Shown here: positions 34,184 to 44,230 of the stretch, piece by piece
Position numbering within the stretch: position 1 is the stretch's first letter
Layout of the letters: each line of letters starts with the position of its first letter
From: Herbaspirillum sp. ST 5-3
GTDB lineage: Bacteria; Pseudomonadota; Gammaproteobacteria; Burkholderiales; Burkholderiaceae_D
Length of the DNA: 64,000 nt
Reading direction: 5' to 3'
Assembly: GCF_004804275.1 (NCBI RefSeq)
Contig: NZ_STGI01000018.1
Span: forward strand, 41,632-105,631
Made by a program: the position numbers and the translations under genes
The notes under the pieces: model-generated
Databases searched by the model: none
The model's input: only the letters and a program-made list of their open reading frames with translations
Told to the model about the DNA's origin: nothing

Positions 34184-35148
34184 GCATCGTCGCCTTGGGT
34201 TATGCGGGCATCAGCACCAGCCGTCTTGCCGACTGGGCCGAATTCGGCACGAAATTTCTCGGCCTGCAGATTGCCGACCAGTCGGCGCGTACACTGTCCT
34301 TCCGCATGGACGACTTGAGTCAGCGCTTTCAATTTGAAGAGGGTGCGGACGGCATCATCCAGCATCTGGGATGGGAAGTGGAAAGTGGCGCGGCCTTGCA
34401 AGCGATGGCGGCACGCCTGGAAGCGGCCGGCGTCCGAGTCGAGCGGGGCAGCGCCGCGCTGGCCGAGCAGCGCCGGGTGCGCGAACTCATCAGGATGCAT
34501 GATCCGGCAGGAAACCGAGTCGAACTCTACTGGGGGCCGGAAAAGGCAGATAGCCCATTCGCGCCGGGGCGCAATATCGCGGGTTTCCGCACCGGCCCGC
34601 TTGGCATCGGCCACGTCGCCTTGACTTGCGACAGGATCGAATCCGTCCTGCCCTTCTATACCGAGCTGCTCGGCTTCGGCGTGTCCGATTACGTGCTGGC
34701 GCCGTTCAAGGCGTATTTTCTGCACACGAACGCGCGCCACCACAGCCTGGCCTTGATAGAAACGGGACGATGCGGCGTCCATCATCTGATGATGGAGCTG
34801 ATGCAGTTCGACGATGTCGGGCATGCGTACGACCTTGCCCAGTTGCGCAAGGAAAATATCGCGGTCACTCTGGGCCGGCACTCCAATGATCATATGACGT
34901 CCTTCTATGTAAAGACGCCCTCGGCATTCATGATCGAGTACGGATGGGGCGGCCTCGCCATCGACCCCGCCAACTGGCAGGCCGTGGAGCTGACCGACGG
35001 CCCCAGCATCTGGGGACACAACCGGAGCTGGCTGAGCGAGGAAGCCAATGCGGTCTTGCGCGCCCAACTGCAAAACAATGCCGACCGCGGGCTGCGCCAC
35101 CCGGTAAAAGTACTGCCTGACAATCATGTTCTCATGAAGGATGGCTAG
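34180..35148 (+). CDS. Extradiol ring-cleavage dioxygenase, VOC (type I) class
   Basis: A 322-residue two-domain dioxygenase related to 2,3-dihydroxybiphenyl 1,2-dioxygenases. The first VOC module covers residues 5-125; the second, catalytic module covers about 145-270. The Fe(II) ligands are in GIGHVALT (first His, about 147), ARHHSLALI (second His, about 210) and MIEYGWG (Glu, about 262). It is translationally coupled to the hydrolase upstream and is the last gene of the operon. It belongs to a different superfamily from the MhpB-like enzyme in the same operon, so the cluster has two unrelated catechol-cleaving enzymes. The substrate is unknown. Confidence 0.9.
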   Translation: MSIVALGYAGISTSRLADWAEFGTKFLGLQIADQSARTLSFRMDDLSQRFQFEEGADGIIQHLGWEVESGAALQAMAARLEAAGVRVERGSAALAEQRRVRELIRMHDPAGNRVELYWGPEKADSPFAPGRNIAGFRTGPLGIGHVALTCDRIESVLPFYTELLGFGVSDYVLAPFKAYFLHTNARHHSLALIETGRCGVHHLMMELMQFDDVGHAYDLAQLRKENIAVTLGRHSNDHMTSFYVKTPSAFMIEYGWGGLAIDPANWQAVELTDGPSIWGHNRSWLSEEANAVLRAQLQNNADRGLRHPVKVLPDNHVLMKDG

Positions 35149-35195
35149 CGCGAAATTCCTGAAGGGGCTTGTCGATGCGGTGGCGCGCCGGGCTT

Positions 35196-35228
35196 GATCC
35201 GGGCCCGAGACCGGATCGGCCTTTCCTT
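35196..35228. terminator. Possible terminator between the convergent dioxygenase and catalase genes
   Basis: Stem GATCCGG/CCGGATC (35196-35202 with 35211-35217) is followed by GGCCTTTCCTTT. The T-run is broken, so strength is doubtful. It overlaps the end of the catalase gene. Confidence 0.4.
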
Positions 35229-36823
35229 TACGTTCTCCCGGGCTCCGACGTCGGCTGCTCGGCACGGCCGCTGGTATAAGTCGCCGCCGCCCGCCGCGCA
35301 TGCGGCGCCGGTTTGCCCTCCAGCGGCGGCAAATCCTTCGCCTTCGACAGCGCGATGCCCGCCGCCTGCGCGACGCGCGTGCCAAAGTCATGGTCGCAAT
35401 GCCACAGATGCCAGACCATGCGCAGCTGGATCGGCTCCGGGCATTGCTTCAGGTCGTCACTGATATTCGCAATCAGGTCCTCGCGTTCCCAATCCTCGAA
35501 GCTGCGATAGCGGTCGCCGGCCTGCTTGTAATCATCCGCCGTGCGCGAAGTCTGATAGCGCCCGAGGTGGCCCTCGACCCATTGGTGATATTCCTTCTCC
35601 GGCTTTGGCGCCTCCTGCACGCCGCCCAGCATGCTCGGCTCGTAGTTGATGTGGCGGTTCGCGCCGCTGTCATCGACGCCATAGGCCATCTGGCCATCGC
35701 GCTGGTTGGTGTGCGTCGGCGCCTTTTCCTGCGGTGCGTTGATTGGCAATTGCAGATAATTGGGCCCGACGCGATAACGTTGCGTGTCCGAATACGACAG
35801 CGTGCGTCCCTGCAGCATCTTGTCGTCCGAAAAGTCAATACCATCGACCAGCACCCCGGTGCCGAACGCCGCCTGCTCCGTCTCCGCGAACACATTGTCC
35901 GGATTGCGGTCCAGCACCATGCGCCCAACCGGCAGCAGCGGAAACTTGTCTTCCGGCCAGCGTTTGGTGTCGTCGAGCGGATCGAAGTCGAGCTCCGCAT
36001 GCTCGCCGTCCGTCATGAGCTGCACGCAGAATTCCCATTCGGGGAAATCACCGCGTTCGATCGCATCGTGCAAATCTTTGGTCGCATGTCCGACATCGCG
36101 TGCCTGGATCTCGGCCGCTTGCGCGGCCGTCAGGTTGCGCACGCCTTGCTTCGGCTGCCAGTGAAACTTGACGAGATGCGCGACGCCTTCGTCGTTGACC
36201 AGCTTGTACGTATTGACGCCCGACCCTTCCATCTCGCGGTAGTTGGCCGGAATGCCCCACGGGCTTTTCACCCAGGTCAGCATGTGCAGCGCCTCCGGCG
36301 ACTGCGACACGAAATCGTAAAAGCGCCACGGCTCCTGGCGATTGGTGACCGGATCCGGCTTGAATGCATGGATCATGTCCGGGAACTTGATCGCGTCACG
36401 AATGAAAAACACTTTAAGGTTATTGCCGACCAGGTCCCAGTTGCCGTCAACCGTCTTCAGCTTGACCGCGAAACCGCGCGGGTCGCGCGCCGTCTCGGGC
36501 GAGTCCTTGCTGCCGATCACAGTGGAAAACCGGACGAACACGGGGGTGCGCACCCCGGTTTCGTTCAGCACCTTGGCGCGTGTGTAGGTCGATGCCGGTT
36601 CCTTGCCGATCTTTCCGTAGGCTTCAAAATACCCATGCGCACCGGTGCCGCGCGCGTGCACCACCCGCTCCGGAATTCGCTCGCGGTCGAAGTGCGTGAT
36701 CTTTTCAATGAACTGATAGTTTTCCAGTGTGGCAGGGCCGCGCTCGCCGACCGAGCGCAGTGACTGGTTGTCGCTGACCGGATGGCCCTGGCGGGTGGTG
36801 AGAATCGGACGTTCGTCGCTCAT
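35228..36823 (-). CDS. katA: Monofunctional haem catalase
   Basis: Dismutates hydrogen peroxide. It is a 531-residue clade-3-type catalase. The distal His is in [13 protein letters not shown] (about residue 55), with [26 protein letters not shown] typical of the active-site channel, and the proximal haem tyrosine is in [15 protein letters not shown] (about residue 340). The C-terminal tail is basic and extended ([20 protein letters not shown]). The start at 36823 follows AAAGGAAT. It converges on the catabolic operon. Extradiol and Rieske oxygenases leak peroxide, so proximity may be useful, but catalase genes are common anywhere. Confidence 0.94.
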   Translation of the reverse strand: MSDERPILTTRQGHPVSDNQSLRSVGERGPATLENYQFIEKITHFDRERIPERVVHARGTGAHGYFEAYGKIGKEPASTYTRAKVLNETGVRTPVFVRFSTVIGSKDSPETARDPRGFAVKLKTVDGNWDLVGNNLKVFFIRDAIKFPDMIHAFKPDPVTNRQEPWRFYDFVSQSPEALHMLTWVKSPWGIPANYREMEGSGVNTYKLVNDEGVAHLVKFHWQPKQGVRNLTAAQAAEIQARDVGHATKDLHDAIERGDFPEWEFCVQLMTDGEHAELDFDPLDDTKRWPEDKFPLLPVGRMVLDRNPDNVFAETEQAAFGTGVLVDGIDFSDDKMLQGRTLSYSDTQRYRVGPNYLQLPINAPQEKAPTHTNQRDGQMAYGVDDSGANRHINYEPSMLGGVQEAPKPEKEYHQWVEGHLGRYQTSRTADDYKQAGDRYRSFEDWEREDLIANISDDLKQCPEPIQLRMVWHLWHCDHDFGTRVAQAAGIALSKAKDLPPLEGKPAPHARRAAATYTSGRAEQPTSEPGRT

Positions 36824-37106
36824 GACATTCCTTTCGGGTGCAGTGGAGAAGTCATATTGACAATACGTTGCGCCTTTCTATCCCGCGCTCGGCGTAGTCG
36901 TTATTGCTGCACGACGTGCCTCGCATGCGAGCGCAATCATTGCCCTCTGGGAATGACTCCCGAAGGGCAAGTATCGCCGTCCCGCTCTTGCGCTGTCTCA
37001 ACCTGTCGCCTCGTGCATCAGGTACCGTAGGCCAGCGAATTCAGCGCCTCAGGCCGGCGAGGAAGGGGCGCGTCCCCCCGCCGCTGAAGCTGCAAGGGAG
37101 AAACGC

Positions 37107-38252
37107 ATGTCCAACAATACTCTGGCCCGTTGCACACCGGTCGCGGCCCTCGCCCTGCTCCTGCTGCTGGGCGGATGCTCTCCGTCAGGCAAGGAGCAGC
37201 CGGCTGCCCAGGCATCCACGCCGGCACCCACACCTGCACCCGCACCGGCCGCAGCACCGGCGCGCGGCATCGAGCTGCCCAGCTTCGTCAACCTCGTCAA
37301 GCAGGCGGGACCGACCGTGGTGAACATCAGCGCCATCCAGCAGGGCCGACAGTCCGGTTTGCGTCCGGGCGATCCGCTGTATGAATTCTTCCGGCGCTTC
37401 GGCGCCACCCCAGACACCGGCGAAGCGCCGACGCTCAGCCTCGGCTCGGGCTTCATCATCAGCCAGGACGGCTACGTCCTGACCAATGCGCACGTCATCG
37501 ACCAGGCCGACGAAGTCATCGTGAAGCTGACCGACAAGCGCGAGTTCAAGGCCAAGGTCATCGGCGCCGACGTCTACACCGATGTCGCGCTGGTCAAGAT
37601 CAAGGCGGACGGCTTGCCCGTGGTGAAGATCGGCGATCCCGGCAAGGTCGAACCCGGCCAATGGGTGGCCGCTATCGGCGCGCCCTTCGGCTTCGAGAAC
37701 AGCGTCACCGTCGGCGTCGTCAGCGCCAAAGGACGGCTGCTGCCGAACGGCAGCTATGTTCCCTTCATCCAGACCGACGTCGCCGTCAATCCAGGCAACT
37801 CCGGCGGTCCGCTGTTCGATACCGAAGGCGAAGTCATCGGCATCAATTCCCAGATCTACAGCGAGACCGGCGGCTACATGGGCATCTCGTTCGCGATCCC
37901 GATCGACATCGCCACCGGCATTGCGAAGCAGTTGCGCGAAACCGGCAAGGTGGTGCGCGGCCGCATCGGCGTGCAGTTGCAGGAACTCACCCAGGACATT
38001 GCCTCGTCTCTGGGATTGAAGGAGACGACTGGCGCGCTGGTCGCCGCCGTGCAGCGCGGCGGCCCCGCCGACAAGGCCGGCATCAAGCCGGGCGATGTGG
38101 TGGTGTCCTTCAACAGCCAGCCGGTGAAGACCACCGCCGATTTCGCGCGCCTGATCGGCGATACCAAGCCCGGCACGACGGTGGGCGCGGAAGTGCTGCG
38201 GGGCGGGAAAAGCGTGAACGTGAAGATCACGCCGGACGCACTGGAAGGCTAG
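37107..38252 (+). CDS. Trypsin-like periplasmic protease with one PDZ domain (DegS/DegQ/HtrA family)
   Basis: A 381-residue envelope protease. A lipoprotein-type signal (LLLLLGGCSPSG) suggests membrane anchoring by a lipidated Cys24. A Pro-Ala-rich linker follows to about residue 52. The catalytic triad is His (LTNAHVID), Asp (YTDVALVKI) and Ser (NPGNSGGPLF). One PDZ domain fills the C terminus (about 290-378). A single PDZ plus an anchor resembles DegS more than DegP. The start has AGGGAG seven bases upstream. The role is presumably protein quality control or envelope stress signalling; no rseA-like gene is visible nearby. Confidence 0.88.
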   Translation: MSNNTLARCTPVAALALLLLLGGCSPSGKEQPAAQASTPAPTPAPAPAAAPARGIELPSFVNLVKQAGPTVVNISAIQQGRQSGLRPGDPLYEFFRRFGATPDTGEAPTLSLGSGFIISQDGYVLTNAHVIDQADEVIVKLTDKREFKAKVIGADVYTDVALVKIKADGLPVVKIGDPGKVEPGQWVAAIGAPFGFENSVTVGVVSAKGRLLPNGSYVPFIQTDVAVNPGNSGGPLFDTEGEVIGINSQIYSETGGYMGISFAIPIDIATGIAKQLRETGKVVRGRIGVQLQELTQDIASSLGLKETTGALVAAVQRGGPADKAGIKPGDVVVSFNSQPVKTTADFARLIGDTKPGTTVGAEVLRGGKSVNVKITPDALEG

Positions 38253-38470
38253 CCGCTTGCAATACACCCGCTCGTTGCTGCCAATCGGCCGCACATGCGA
38301 TCTTTTGGTCAAGCCGGCGAACTCTCGCTATCATATGCACGAGCAGGAACCGGCGCGTGAACGCTCTTTGCAGCACCGATCGTCATGCGGAGAGCGTTTC
38401 AAAAGCCATTCTCCTCAACTCCTATCCCTTTTGGCAGGCGCATGAAACACCTGGCAGACCCTCTTGCATC

Positions 38471-38947
38471 ATGAAAAATCCTTCTCCACACACCGAAGTC
38501 CTTCAAAGGATCATCTCCGAGCATAGGGAAATGCCCGGCGCCCTGCTCCCGATCCTGCACGCGATTCAGCACGCCGCCGGCTGCATTCCCGCCGAGGCAG
38601 TGCCCTTGATCGCCGAGGCGCTCAATCTGTCACGCGCCGAAGTGCACGGCGTGATCAGCTACTACCCCGATTTCCGGCAGCAGCCAGGCGGCCGGCATGT
38701 GGTGCGGATCTGTTGCGCCGAGGCTTGTCAGGCCGTCGGCGCCGAAGTCCTCGGCCGCCATGCGCGTGCCGCGCTGGACTGCGACTTTAAGCAAACCACG
38801 GCGGACATGGCCTTTTCGCTCGAACCGGTGTATTGCCTCGGCCAGTGCGCCGTGGGGCCGGCGGTCATGATCGACGACAAGCTGCATGCACGCGTGACGC
38901 CGGAGGGGCTGGACATCCTGCTCGGCAAGGCTCGGGAGGCGCAATGA
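38471..38947 (+). CDS. fdsG: NAD-dependent formate dehydrogenase gamma subunit
   Basis: A 158-residue NuoE-like subunit carrying a [2Fe-2S] cluster, with cysteines in ICCAEACQA and CLGQCAVGP. It is part of the soluble molybdenum formate dehydrogenase FdsABGD that oxidises formate to CO2 and reduces NAD. First gene of the operon fdsG-fdsB-fdsA-fdhD-fdsD. Its stop overlaps the fdsB start (ATGA at 38944-38947). Confidence 0.93.
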   Translation: MKNPSPHTEVLQRIISEHREMPGALLPILHAIQHAAGCIPAEAVPLIAEALNLSRAEVHGVISYYPDFRQQPGGRHVVRICCAEACQAVGAEVLGRHARAALDCDFKQTTADMAFSLEPVYCLGQCAVGPAVMIDDKLHARVTPEGLDILLGKAREAQ

Positions 38948-40506
38948 CGATCAAGGTCTTCGTGCCCCGCGACTCCAGCGCGCTGGCACTCGGCGCCGAT
39001 GAAGTGGCGGCGGCGATTCGGCAGGAAGCCGCCGCGCGCGGCAAGGATGTCCGCGTGGTGCGCAACGGCTCGCGCGGCATGTTCTGGCTGGAGCCGATGG
39101 TGGAGGTCGACACCCCCCACGGACGCATGGCCTACGGCCCCGTCTCCGCCGCCGATGTGGCCGGCCTGTTCCAGGCCGACTTCCTGCAGGGCGGCACGCA
39201 CAGGCTCTCGCATGGCCTCACCGAGGAGATCCCGTACCTGAAGAAGCAGGAGCGCCTGACCTTCGCGCGTGTCGGCATCACGGATCCCTTGTCGCTCGAC
39301 GACTATCTGGCGCATGAGGGCTATGCCGGCCTGAGCAAGGCCTTGGCGCTGCGTCCCGAACAAATCGTGCAGGAAGTCATCGACTCGGGCCTGCGCGGGC
39401 GCGGCGGTGCGGCCTTCCCGACCGGGATCAAGTGGAAAACCGTGCTGGCCGCGCAAGCCGGACAGAAGTACATCGTGTGCAATGCCGACGAAGGCGATTC
39501 GGGAACCTTCTCGGACCGCATGGTGATGGAAGACGATCCCTTCATGCTGATCGAAGGCATGACGATCGCCGGCCTCGCAGTCGGCGCGACGCAAGGCTAC
39601 ATTTATGTGCGCTCGGAATATCCGCACGCCGTCGCGGCGCTCCGGGAGGCGATCGTCATCGCGCGCAAACGCAACTATCTCGGCGCCGATCTCCTCGGTG
39701 CCGGCAAGCGCTTTGATCTCGAGGTACGCGTCGGTGCCGGTTCGTACGTGTGCGGGGAAGAAACAGCACTGCTGGAAAGCCTGGAGGGCAAGCGCGGCAT
39801 CGTGCGCGCCAAGCCGCCGCTGCCGGCGATGTCCGGCCTGTTTGGTCGGCCGACGGTGATCAACAACGTCATATCGCTCGCGACCGTGCCGGTCATCCTG
39901 GCGCGCGGCGCGAAATTTTACGAGAACTTCGGCATGGGGCGCTCGCGCGGCACCTTGCCGATTCAGCTCGCCGGCAATGTGCGTCGCGGCGGCCTGGTGG
40001 AGAAGGCCTTCGGCGTGACGCTGCGCGACATGCTGTACAGCTTCGGCGGCGGCAGTGCCAGCGGACGTCCCATCCGCGCGGTGCAGGTTGGCGGCCCCTT
40101 GGGCGCGTACCTGCCGGAGTCGCAGTTCGACACCCCGCTGGATTACGAAGCATTGATCGCCATCGGCGGCACGCTCGGGCACGGCGGCATGGTCGTGTTC
40201 GACGACAGCGTCGACATGGCAAGGCAGGCGCGCTATGCAATGCAGTTCTGCGCGGTCGAATCCTGCGGCAAATGCACGCCGTGCAGGATCGGTTCGATAC
40301 GCGGCGTCGAAGCGATCGACAAGATCATCGAAGGCCGCGACCGGCCGCAGCAGATCCGGCTGGTGCGCGACCTGTGCGATCTGATGCTCAACGGTTCCTT
40401 GTGCGCGATGGGTGGCATGACGCCATTCCCGGTGCTGTCGGCAATGAATCATTTTCCGGAAGATTTCGGCGGCATCCCTTCCGATCAGGCGGCAGGACAA
40501 AAATAG
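38944..40506 (+). CDS. fdsB: NAD-dependent formate dehydrogenase beta subunit
   Basis: A 520-residue NuoF-like diaphorase subunit that passes electrons to NAD. The N-terminal roughly 120 residues are a thioredoxin-like segment. The glycine-rich NADH site is GLRGRGGAAFPTGIKW, the FMN-site block is CNADEGDSGTFSDR, and the [4Fe-4S] cluster is bound by ESCGKCTPCRIG plus a later Cys in NGSLCAMGG. The start overlaps the fdsG stop, showing translational coupling. Confidence 0.94.
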   Translation: MTIKVFVPRDSSALALGADEVAAAIRQEAAARGKDVRVVRNGSRGMFWLEPMVEVDTPHGRMAYGPVSAADVAGLFQADFLQGGTHRLSHGLTEEIPYLKKQERLTFARVGITDPLSLDDYLAHEGYAGLSKALALRPEQIVQEVIDSGLRGRGGAAFPTGIKWKTVLAAQAGQKYIVCNADEGDSGTFSDRMVMEDDPFMLIEGMTIAGLAVGATQGYIYVRSEYPHAVAALREAIVIARKRNYLGADLLGAGKRFDLEVRVGAGSYVCGEETALLESLEGKRGIVRAKPPLPAMSGLFGRPTVINNVISLATVPVILARGAKFYENFGMGRSRGTLPIQLAGNVRRGGLVEKAFGVTLRDMLYSFGGGSASGRPIRAVQVGGPLGAYLPESQFDTPLDYEALIAIGGTLGHGGMVVFDDSVDMARQARYAMQFCAVESCGKCTPCRIGSIRGVEAIDKIIEGRDRPQQIRLVRDLCDLMLNGSLCAMGGMTPFPVLSAMNHFPEDFGGIPSDQAAGQK

Positions 40507-40524
40507 AACAGCGAGCGAATCGAC

Positions 40525-43377
40525 ATGAACAAGCTGAATGAAACAGACTACGGCACCCCGGCGCGCGCGACCGGCAACACAGTCACGCTGGAAATCGACG
40601 GGGTTGCGGTGACCGTGCCGGAAGGCACCTCCGTCATGCGCGCAGCCACCGAATCGGGGGTCAATGTTCCGAAGCTGTGCGCAACCGACAGTCTCGACGC
40701 CTTCGGCTCATGCCGTTTGTGCCTGGTCGAGATCGAAGGGCGCAAGGGTTTTCCCGCTTCCTGCACGACGCCTTGCGAACCCGGCATGAAGGTGAAGACG
40801 CAAACCCCGAAGCTGGCCGAGCTGCGGCGCGGCGTGATGGAGCTGACTATCTCCGACCATCCGCTCGATTGTCTGACCTGCCCGACCAACGGCAACTGCG
40901 AATTGCAGGACATGGCCGGCGTGGTCGGATTGCGGGAAGTGCGTTACGGGTATGAGGGGGCGAACCACTTCGACCTGAAGAAGGACGAGTCGAATCCCTA
41001 TTTCACCTACGATCCGAGCAAGTGCATCGTCTGCAATCGCTGCGTGCGCGCGTGCGAAGAAACGCAAGGCACGTTTGCATTGACGATCGACGGCCGCGGC
41101 TTCGCATCGCGCGTTGCCGCCGGCCAGAATCAGCCCTTCATGGAATCGGAATGCGTGTCGTGCGGCGCCTGCGTGCAGGCCTGCCCGACCGCCACCCTGA
41201 CCGAGAAAAGCGTGATCGACAAGGGACAGGCCGAGCACAGCGTCGTCACGACCTGCGCCTATTGCGGCGTCGGCTGTTCCTTCAAGGCGGAAATGAAGGG
41301 CAGCGAACTGGTGCGCATGGTGCCGTACAAGGATGGCGGCGCCAATCACGGCCACTCCTGCGTCAAGGGCCGTTTCGCATGGGGCTACGCAACGCACAGG
41401 GATCGCATCACCAGGCCCATGATCCGCGCCGGCATCCATGAGCCATGGCGCGAAGTGTCCTGGGAAGAAGCGCTGTCATATGCCGCCAGCGAATTCCGCC
41501 GCATCCAGTCGAAGTATGGCAAGGATGCCATCGGCGGCATCACCTCCTCGCGCTGCACGAATGAAGAAACCTATCTGGTGCAGAAACTGGTGCGCGCCGC
41601 CTTCGGCAACAACAACGTCGACACCTGCGCGCGGGTCTGCCACTCGCCGACCGGCTACGGATTGAAGCAGACGCTGGGCGAATCGGCCGGCACGCAAACC
41701 TTCGATTCGGTGATGAAGGCGGATGTCATCGTGATCATCGGCGCCAATCCGAGCGCCGCGCATCCGGTGTTCGCCTCACAACTGAAGCGTCGTCTGCGAC
41801 AGGGCGCGAAGCTGATCGTTATCGATCCGCGCACCACCGAGCTGGTCAGGTCGCCGCATGTGCAGGCGGACTACCACTTGAAGCTGCGCCCCGGCACCAA
41901 TGTCGCGATCATCACCGCGCTGGCGCATGTGATCGTGACGGAAGGCTTGTGCGACGAGAAATACGTTGGCGAGCGCTGCGATGTTCAGTCCTTCCGCGAT
42001 TGGAAGGAATTTGTCGCGCGTCCCGACAATTCCCCCGAAGCGATGGCCGGCATCACCGGCGTGCCGGCCGAAGCCATGCGCGGCGCGGCAAGGCTGTATG
42101 CAAGCGGCGCAAACGCGGCGATCTACTACGGTCTTGGCGTCACCGAGCATGCGCAGGGTTCCACCATGGTGATCGGCATCGCCAATCTCGCGATGGCGAC
42201 CGGCAACGTGGGGCGCGAAGGCGTCGGCGTCAACCCGCTGCGCGGGCAGAACAATGTGCAGGGCTCCTGCGACATGGGCTCCTTCCCGCACGAGCTGCCC
42301 GGCTACCGCCATGTTTCCGATTCCACGGTGCGTGCCGCATTCGAGCAGGTGTGGCAGGTGACGCTGGACCCGGAACCGGGCCTGCGCATACCGAACATGT
42401 TCGACGCCGCGCTCGACGGCAGTTTCAAGGGACTGTATTGCCAGGGCGAAGACATCGCCCAGTCCGACCCCAATACCCAGCATGTCGCCGCCGCCCTGGC
42501 ATCGATGGAGTGCATCGTGGTGCAGGACATTTTCCTGAACGAGACCGCCAAGTACGCGCATGTGTTCCTGCCGGGTTCATCCTTCCTCGAGAAGGACGGC
42601 ACCTTCACCAACGCCGAGCGCCGCATTTCGCGCGTGCGCAAGGCCATGCCGCCGCTGGCCGGCAAGGCGGACTGGGAAGTCACCGTCGCGCTCTCCAATG
42701 CGCTGGGTTATCCCATGCAGTACAAGCATCCGTCCGAGATCATGCGCGAGATCGCCGCCCTGACGCCCACCTTCCAGGGCGTGAGCTATGAAAAAATCGA
42801 CCGCCTCGGCAGCGTGCAATGGCCGTGCAATGACGAGGCGCCGGACGGCACACCGATCATGCACGTCGGTCGTTTCGTGCGCGGGAAGGGGCGCTTCCTG
42901 AATACGCAGTACATCCCGACCGATGAAAAGGTCACGCGCAAGTTCCCGCTCCTGCTGACTACCGGCCGCATCCTGTCGCAATACAACGTCGGCGCGCAGA
43001 CACGGCGCACCGACAACCTGAAGTGGTATAGCGAGGACAGGCTGGAAATCCATCCGCACGATGCGGAAGAGCGCGGCATCCGGCACGACGACTGGGTAGG
43101 CATCGAGTCGCGCGCCGGCCGGACGGTCATGCGCGCTACCGTCACCGAGAATGTCCAGCCCGGCGTCGTGTACATCACCTTCCATTTCCCCGAATCCGGG
43201 GCCAACGTCGTCACCACCGACAATTCCGACTGGGCGACCAATTGCCCCGAATACAAGGTGACGGCGGTGCAGGTCAAGCCGGTGACGCAACCGTCGGAAT
43301 GGCAGCGCCAATACGAACGCTTCGACCAGGAGCAGCAGGGATTGCTGCAATCCGCGCAGACCGAGGCCGTCAAATGA
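40525..43377 (+). CDS. fdsA: NAD-dependent formate dehydrogenase alpha subunit (molybdenum)
   Basis: A 950-residue catalytic subunit. The N-terminal plant-type [2Fe-2S] domain has cysteines in KLCATDS...GSCRLCLVE and PASC. A NuoG-like Cys/His region follows (DHPLDCLTCPTNGNCELQ), then two [4Fe-4S] motifs (CIVCNRCVRAC and CVSCGACVQAC), a further [4Fe-4S] CAYCGVGC, and the bis-MGD domain. The molybdenum ligand is the Cys in CARVCHSPTGYGL, here cysteine and not selenocysteine. Formate is oxidised here and electrons go to FdsB. In degraders of one-carbon-releasing aromatics such an enzyme recovers NADH; a direct link to the catabolic island is not shown. Confidence 0.95.
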   Translation: MNKLNETDYGTPARATGNTVTLEIDGVAVTVPEGTSVMRAATESGVNVPKLCATDSLDAFGSCRLCLVEIEGRKGFPASCTTPCEPGMKVKTQTPKLAELRRGVMELTISDHPLDCLTCPTNGNCELQDMAGVVGLREVRYGYEGANHFDLKKDESNPYFTYDPSKCIVCNRCVRACEETQGTFALTIDGRGFASRVAAGQNQPFMESECVSCGACVQACPTATLTEKSVIDKGQAEHSVVTTCAYCGVGCSFKAEMKGSELVRMVPYKDGGANHGHSCVKGRFAWGYATHRDRITRPMIRAGIHEPWREVSWEEALSYAASEFRRIQSKYGKDAIGGITSSRCTNEETYLVQKLVRAAFGNNNVDTCARVCHSPTGYGLKQTLGESAGTQTFDSVMKADVIVIIGANPSAAHPVFASQLKRRLRQGAKLIVIDPRTTELVRSPHVQADYHLKLRPGTNVAIITALAHVIVTEGLCDEKYVGERCDVQSFRDWKEFVARPDNSPEAMAGITGVPAEAMRGAARLYASGANAAIYYGLGVTEHAQGSTMVIGIANLAMATGNVGREGVGVNPLRGQNNVQGSCDMGSFPHELPGYRHVSDSTVRAAFEQVWQVTLDPEPGLRIPNMFDAALDGSFKGLYCQGEDIAQSDPNTQHVAAALASMECIVVQDIFLNETAKYAHVFLPGSSFLEKDGTFTNAERRISRVRKAMPPLAGKADWEVTVALSNALGYPMQYKHPSEIMREIAALTPTFQGVSYEKIDRLGSVQWPCNDEAPDGTPIMHVGRFVRGKGRFLNTQYIPTDEKVTRKFPLLLTTGRILSQYNVGAQTRRTDNLKWYSEDRLEIHPHDAEERGIRHDDWVGIESRAGRTVMRATVTENVQPGVVYITFHFPESGANVVTTDNSDWATNCPEYKVTAVQVKPVTQPSEWQRQYERFDQEQQGLLQSAQTEAVK

Positions 43378-43390
43378 GGAGAGGACTGCA

Positions 43391-44230
43391 ATGAACGCCA
43401 TTTCCATTGCCGAAGACGATGCACTGCGGGAAGTAGCGGTGGATCGATGGGAAGGCGCCGCCCATCAGGCCAGCGTCGATACCGTCGCCGTCGAAGTGCC
43501 CGTCGCGCTGGAGTACAACGGCGTGTCGCACGCGGTGATGCTGGCTTCGCCGGAAGACCTGGAAGATTTCGCGCTCGGCTTTTCCCTGAGCGAGTGCATC
43601 CTCGCAAATCCGTCCGAGCTGTACGAATGCGAAGTCAGCGCGGTGGACGGCGGCGTGCAGGTGCAGATGCGCATCGCGACCGAGCGCTTCATGGCACTCA
43701 AGGAGCGGCGGCGCAACCTGGCCGGACGTACCGGCTGCGGCCTGTGCGGCGCGGAGAGCTTGCAGCAGGTCGTACGCGACATACCGCCGGTACGCGCCCA
43801 TGCGTCGTTCCCGGCCGCGGCACTTCATTCCGGCATGGCGGCGATGCAGTTGCGGCAACGCATGCAGCGGCACAGCGGCGCCACCCATGCCGCAGCCTGG
43901 CTCAACGCGAAAGGCGAGATCGACATCGTGCGCGAGGACGTCGGGCGTCACAACGCGCTCGACAAGTTGATCGGCGCCCTGGCGCGCCAGCAGATCGACG
44001 TCGCGCGCGGCGCGGCACTCATCACCAGCCGCGCGAGCTATGAAATGGTGCAAAAAGCGGCGACCGCCGGCATCGGCATGCTGGCCGCCATCTCCGCGCC
44101 GACCAGCCTGGCGGTGCAACTGGCGGAGCAGGCGCAGCTTACCCTGCTGGGCTTCGTCCGGGACGACAGGCACGTGGTGTATGCCCATCCACAACGCATT
44201 CAGTTCGACAAGGAACACAGACCGCAATGA
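43391..44230 (+). CDS. fdhD: Formate dehydrogenase sulfur-transfer chaperone FdhD (FdsC)
   Basis: A 279-residue protein that delivers sulfur to the molybdenum cofactor of the formate dehydrogenase. The functional CxxC pair is in GRTGCGLCGAES. The usual REDVGRHNALDKLIG and ITSRASYEMVQKAA motifs follow. It sits between fdsA and fdsD, 13 bp after fdsA, with a GAGGAG ribosome site; its stop overlaps the fdsD start. Confidence 0.93.
   Translation: MNAISIAEDDALREVAVDRWEGAAHQASVDTVAVEVPVALEYNGVSHAVMLASPEDLEDFALGFSLSECILANPSELYECEVSAVDGGVQVQMRIATERFMALKERRRNLAGRTGCGLCGAESLQQVVRDIPPVRAHASFPAAALHSGMAAMQLRQRMQRHSGATHAAAWLNAKGEIDIVREDVGRHNALDKLIGALARQQIDVARGAALITSRASYEMVQKAATAGIGMLAAISAPTSLAVQLAEQAQLTLLGFVRDDRHVVYAHPQRIQFDKEHRPQ

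Noticed and set aside
38728..40500. A 590-codon minus-strand open frame
   Set aside because: Antisense to fdsG and fdsB, which are certain; no recognisable domain.
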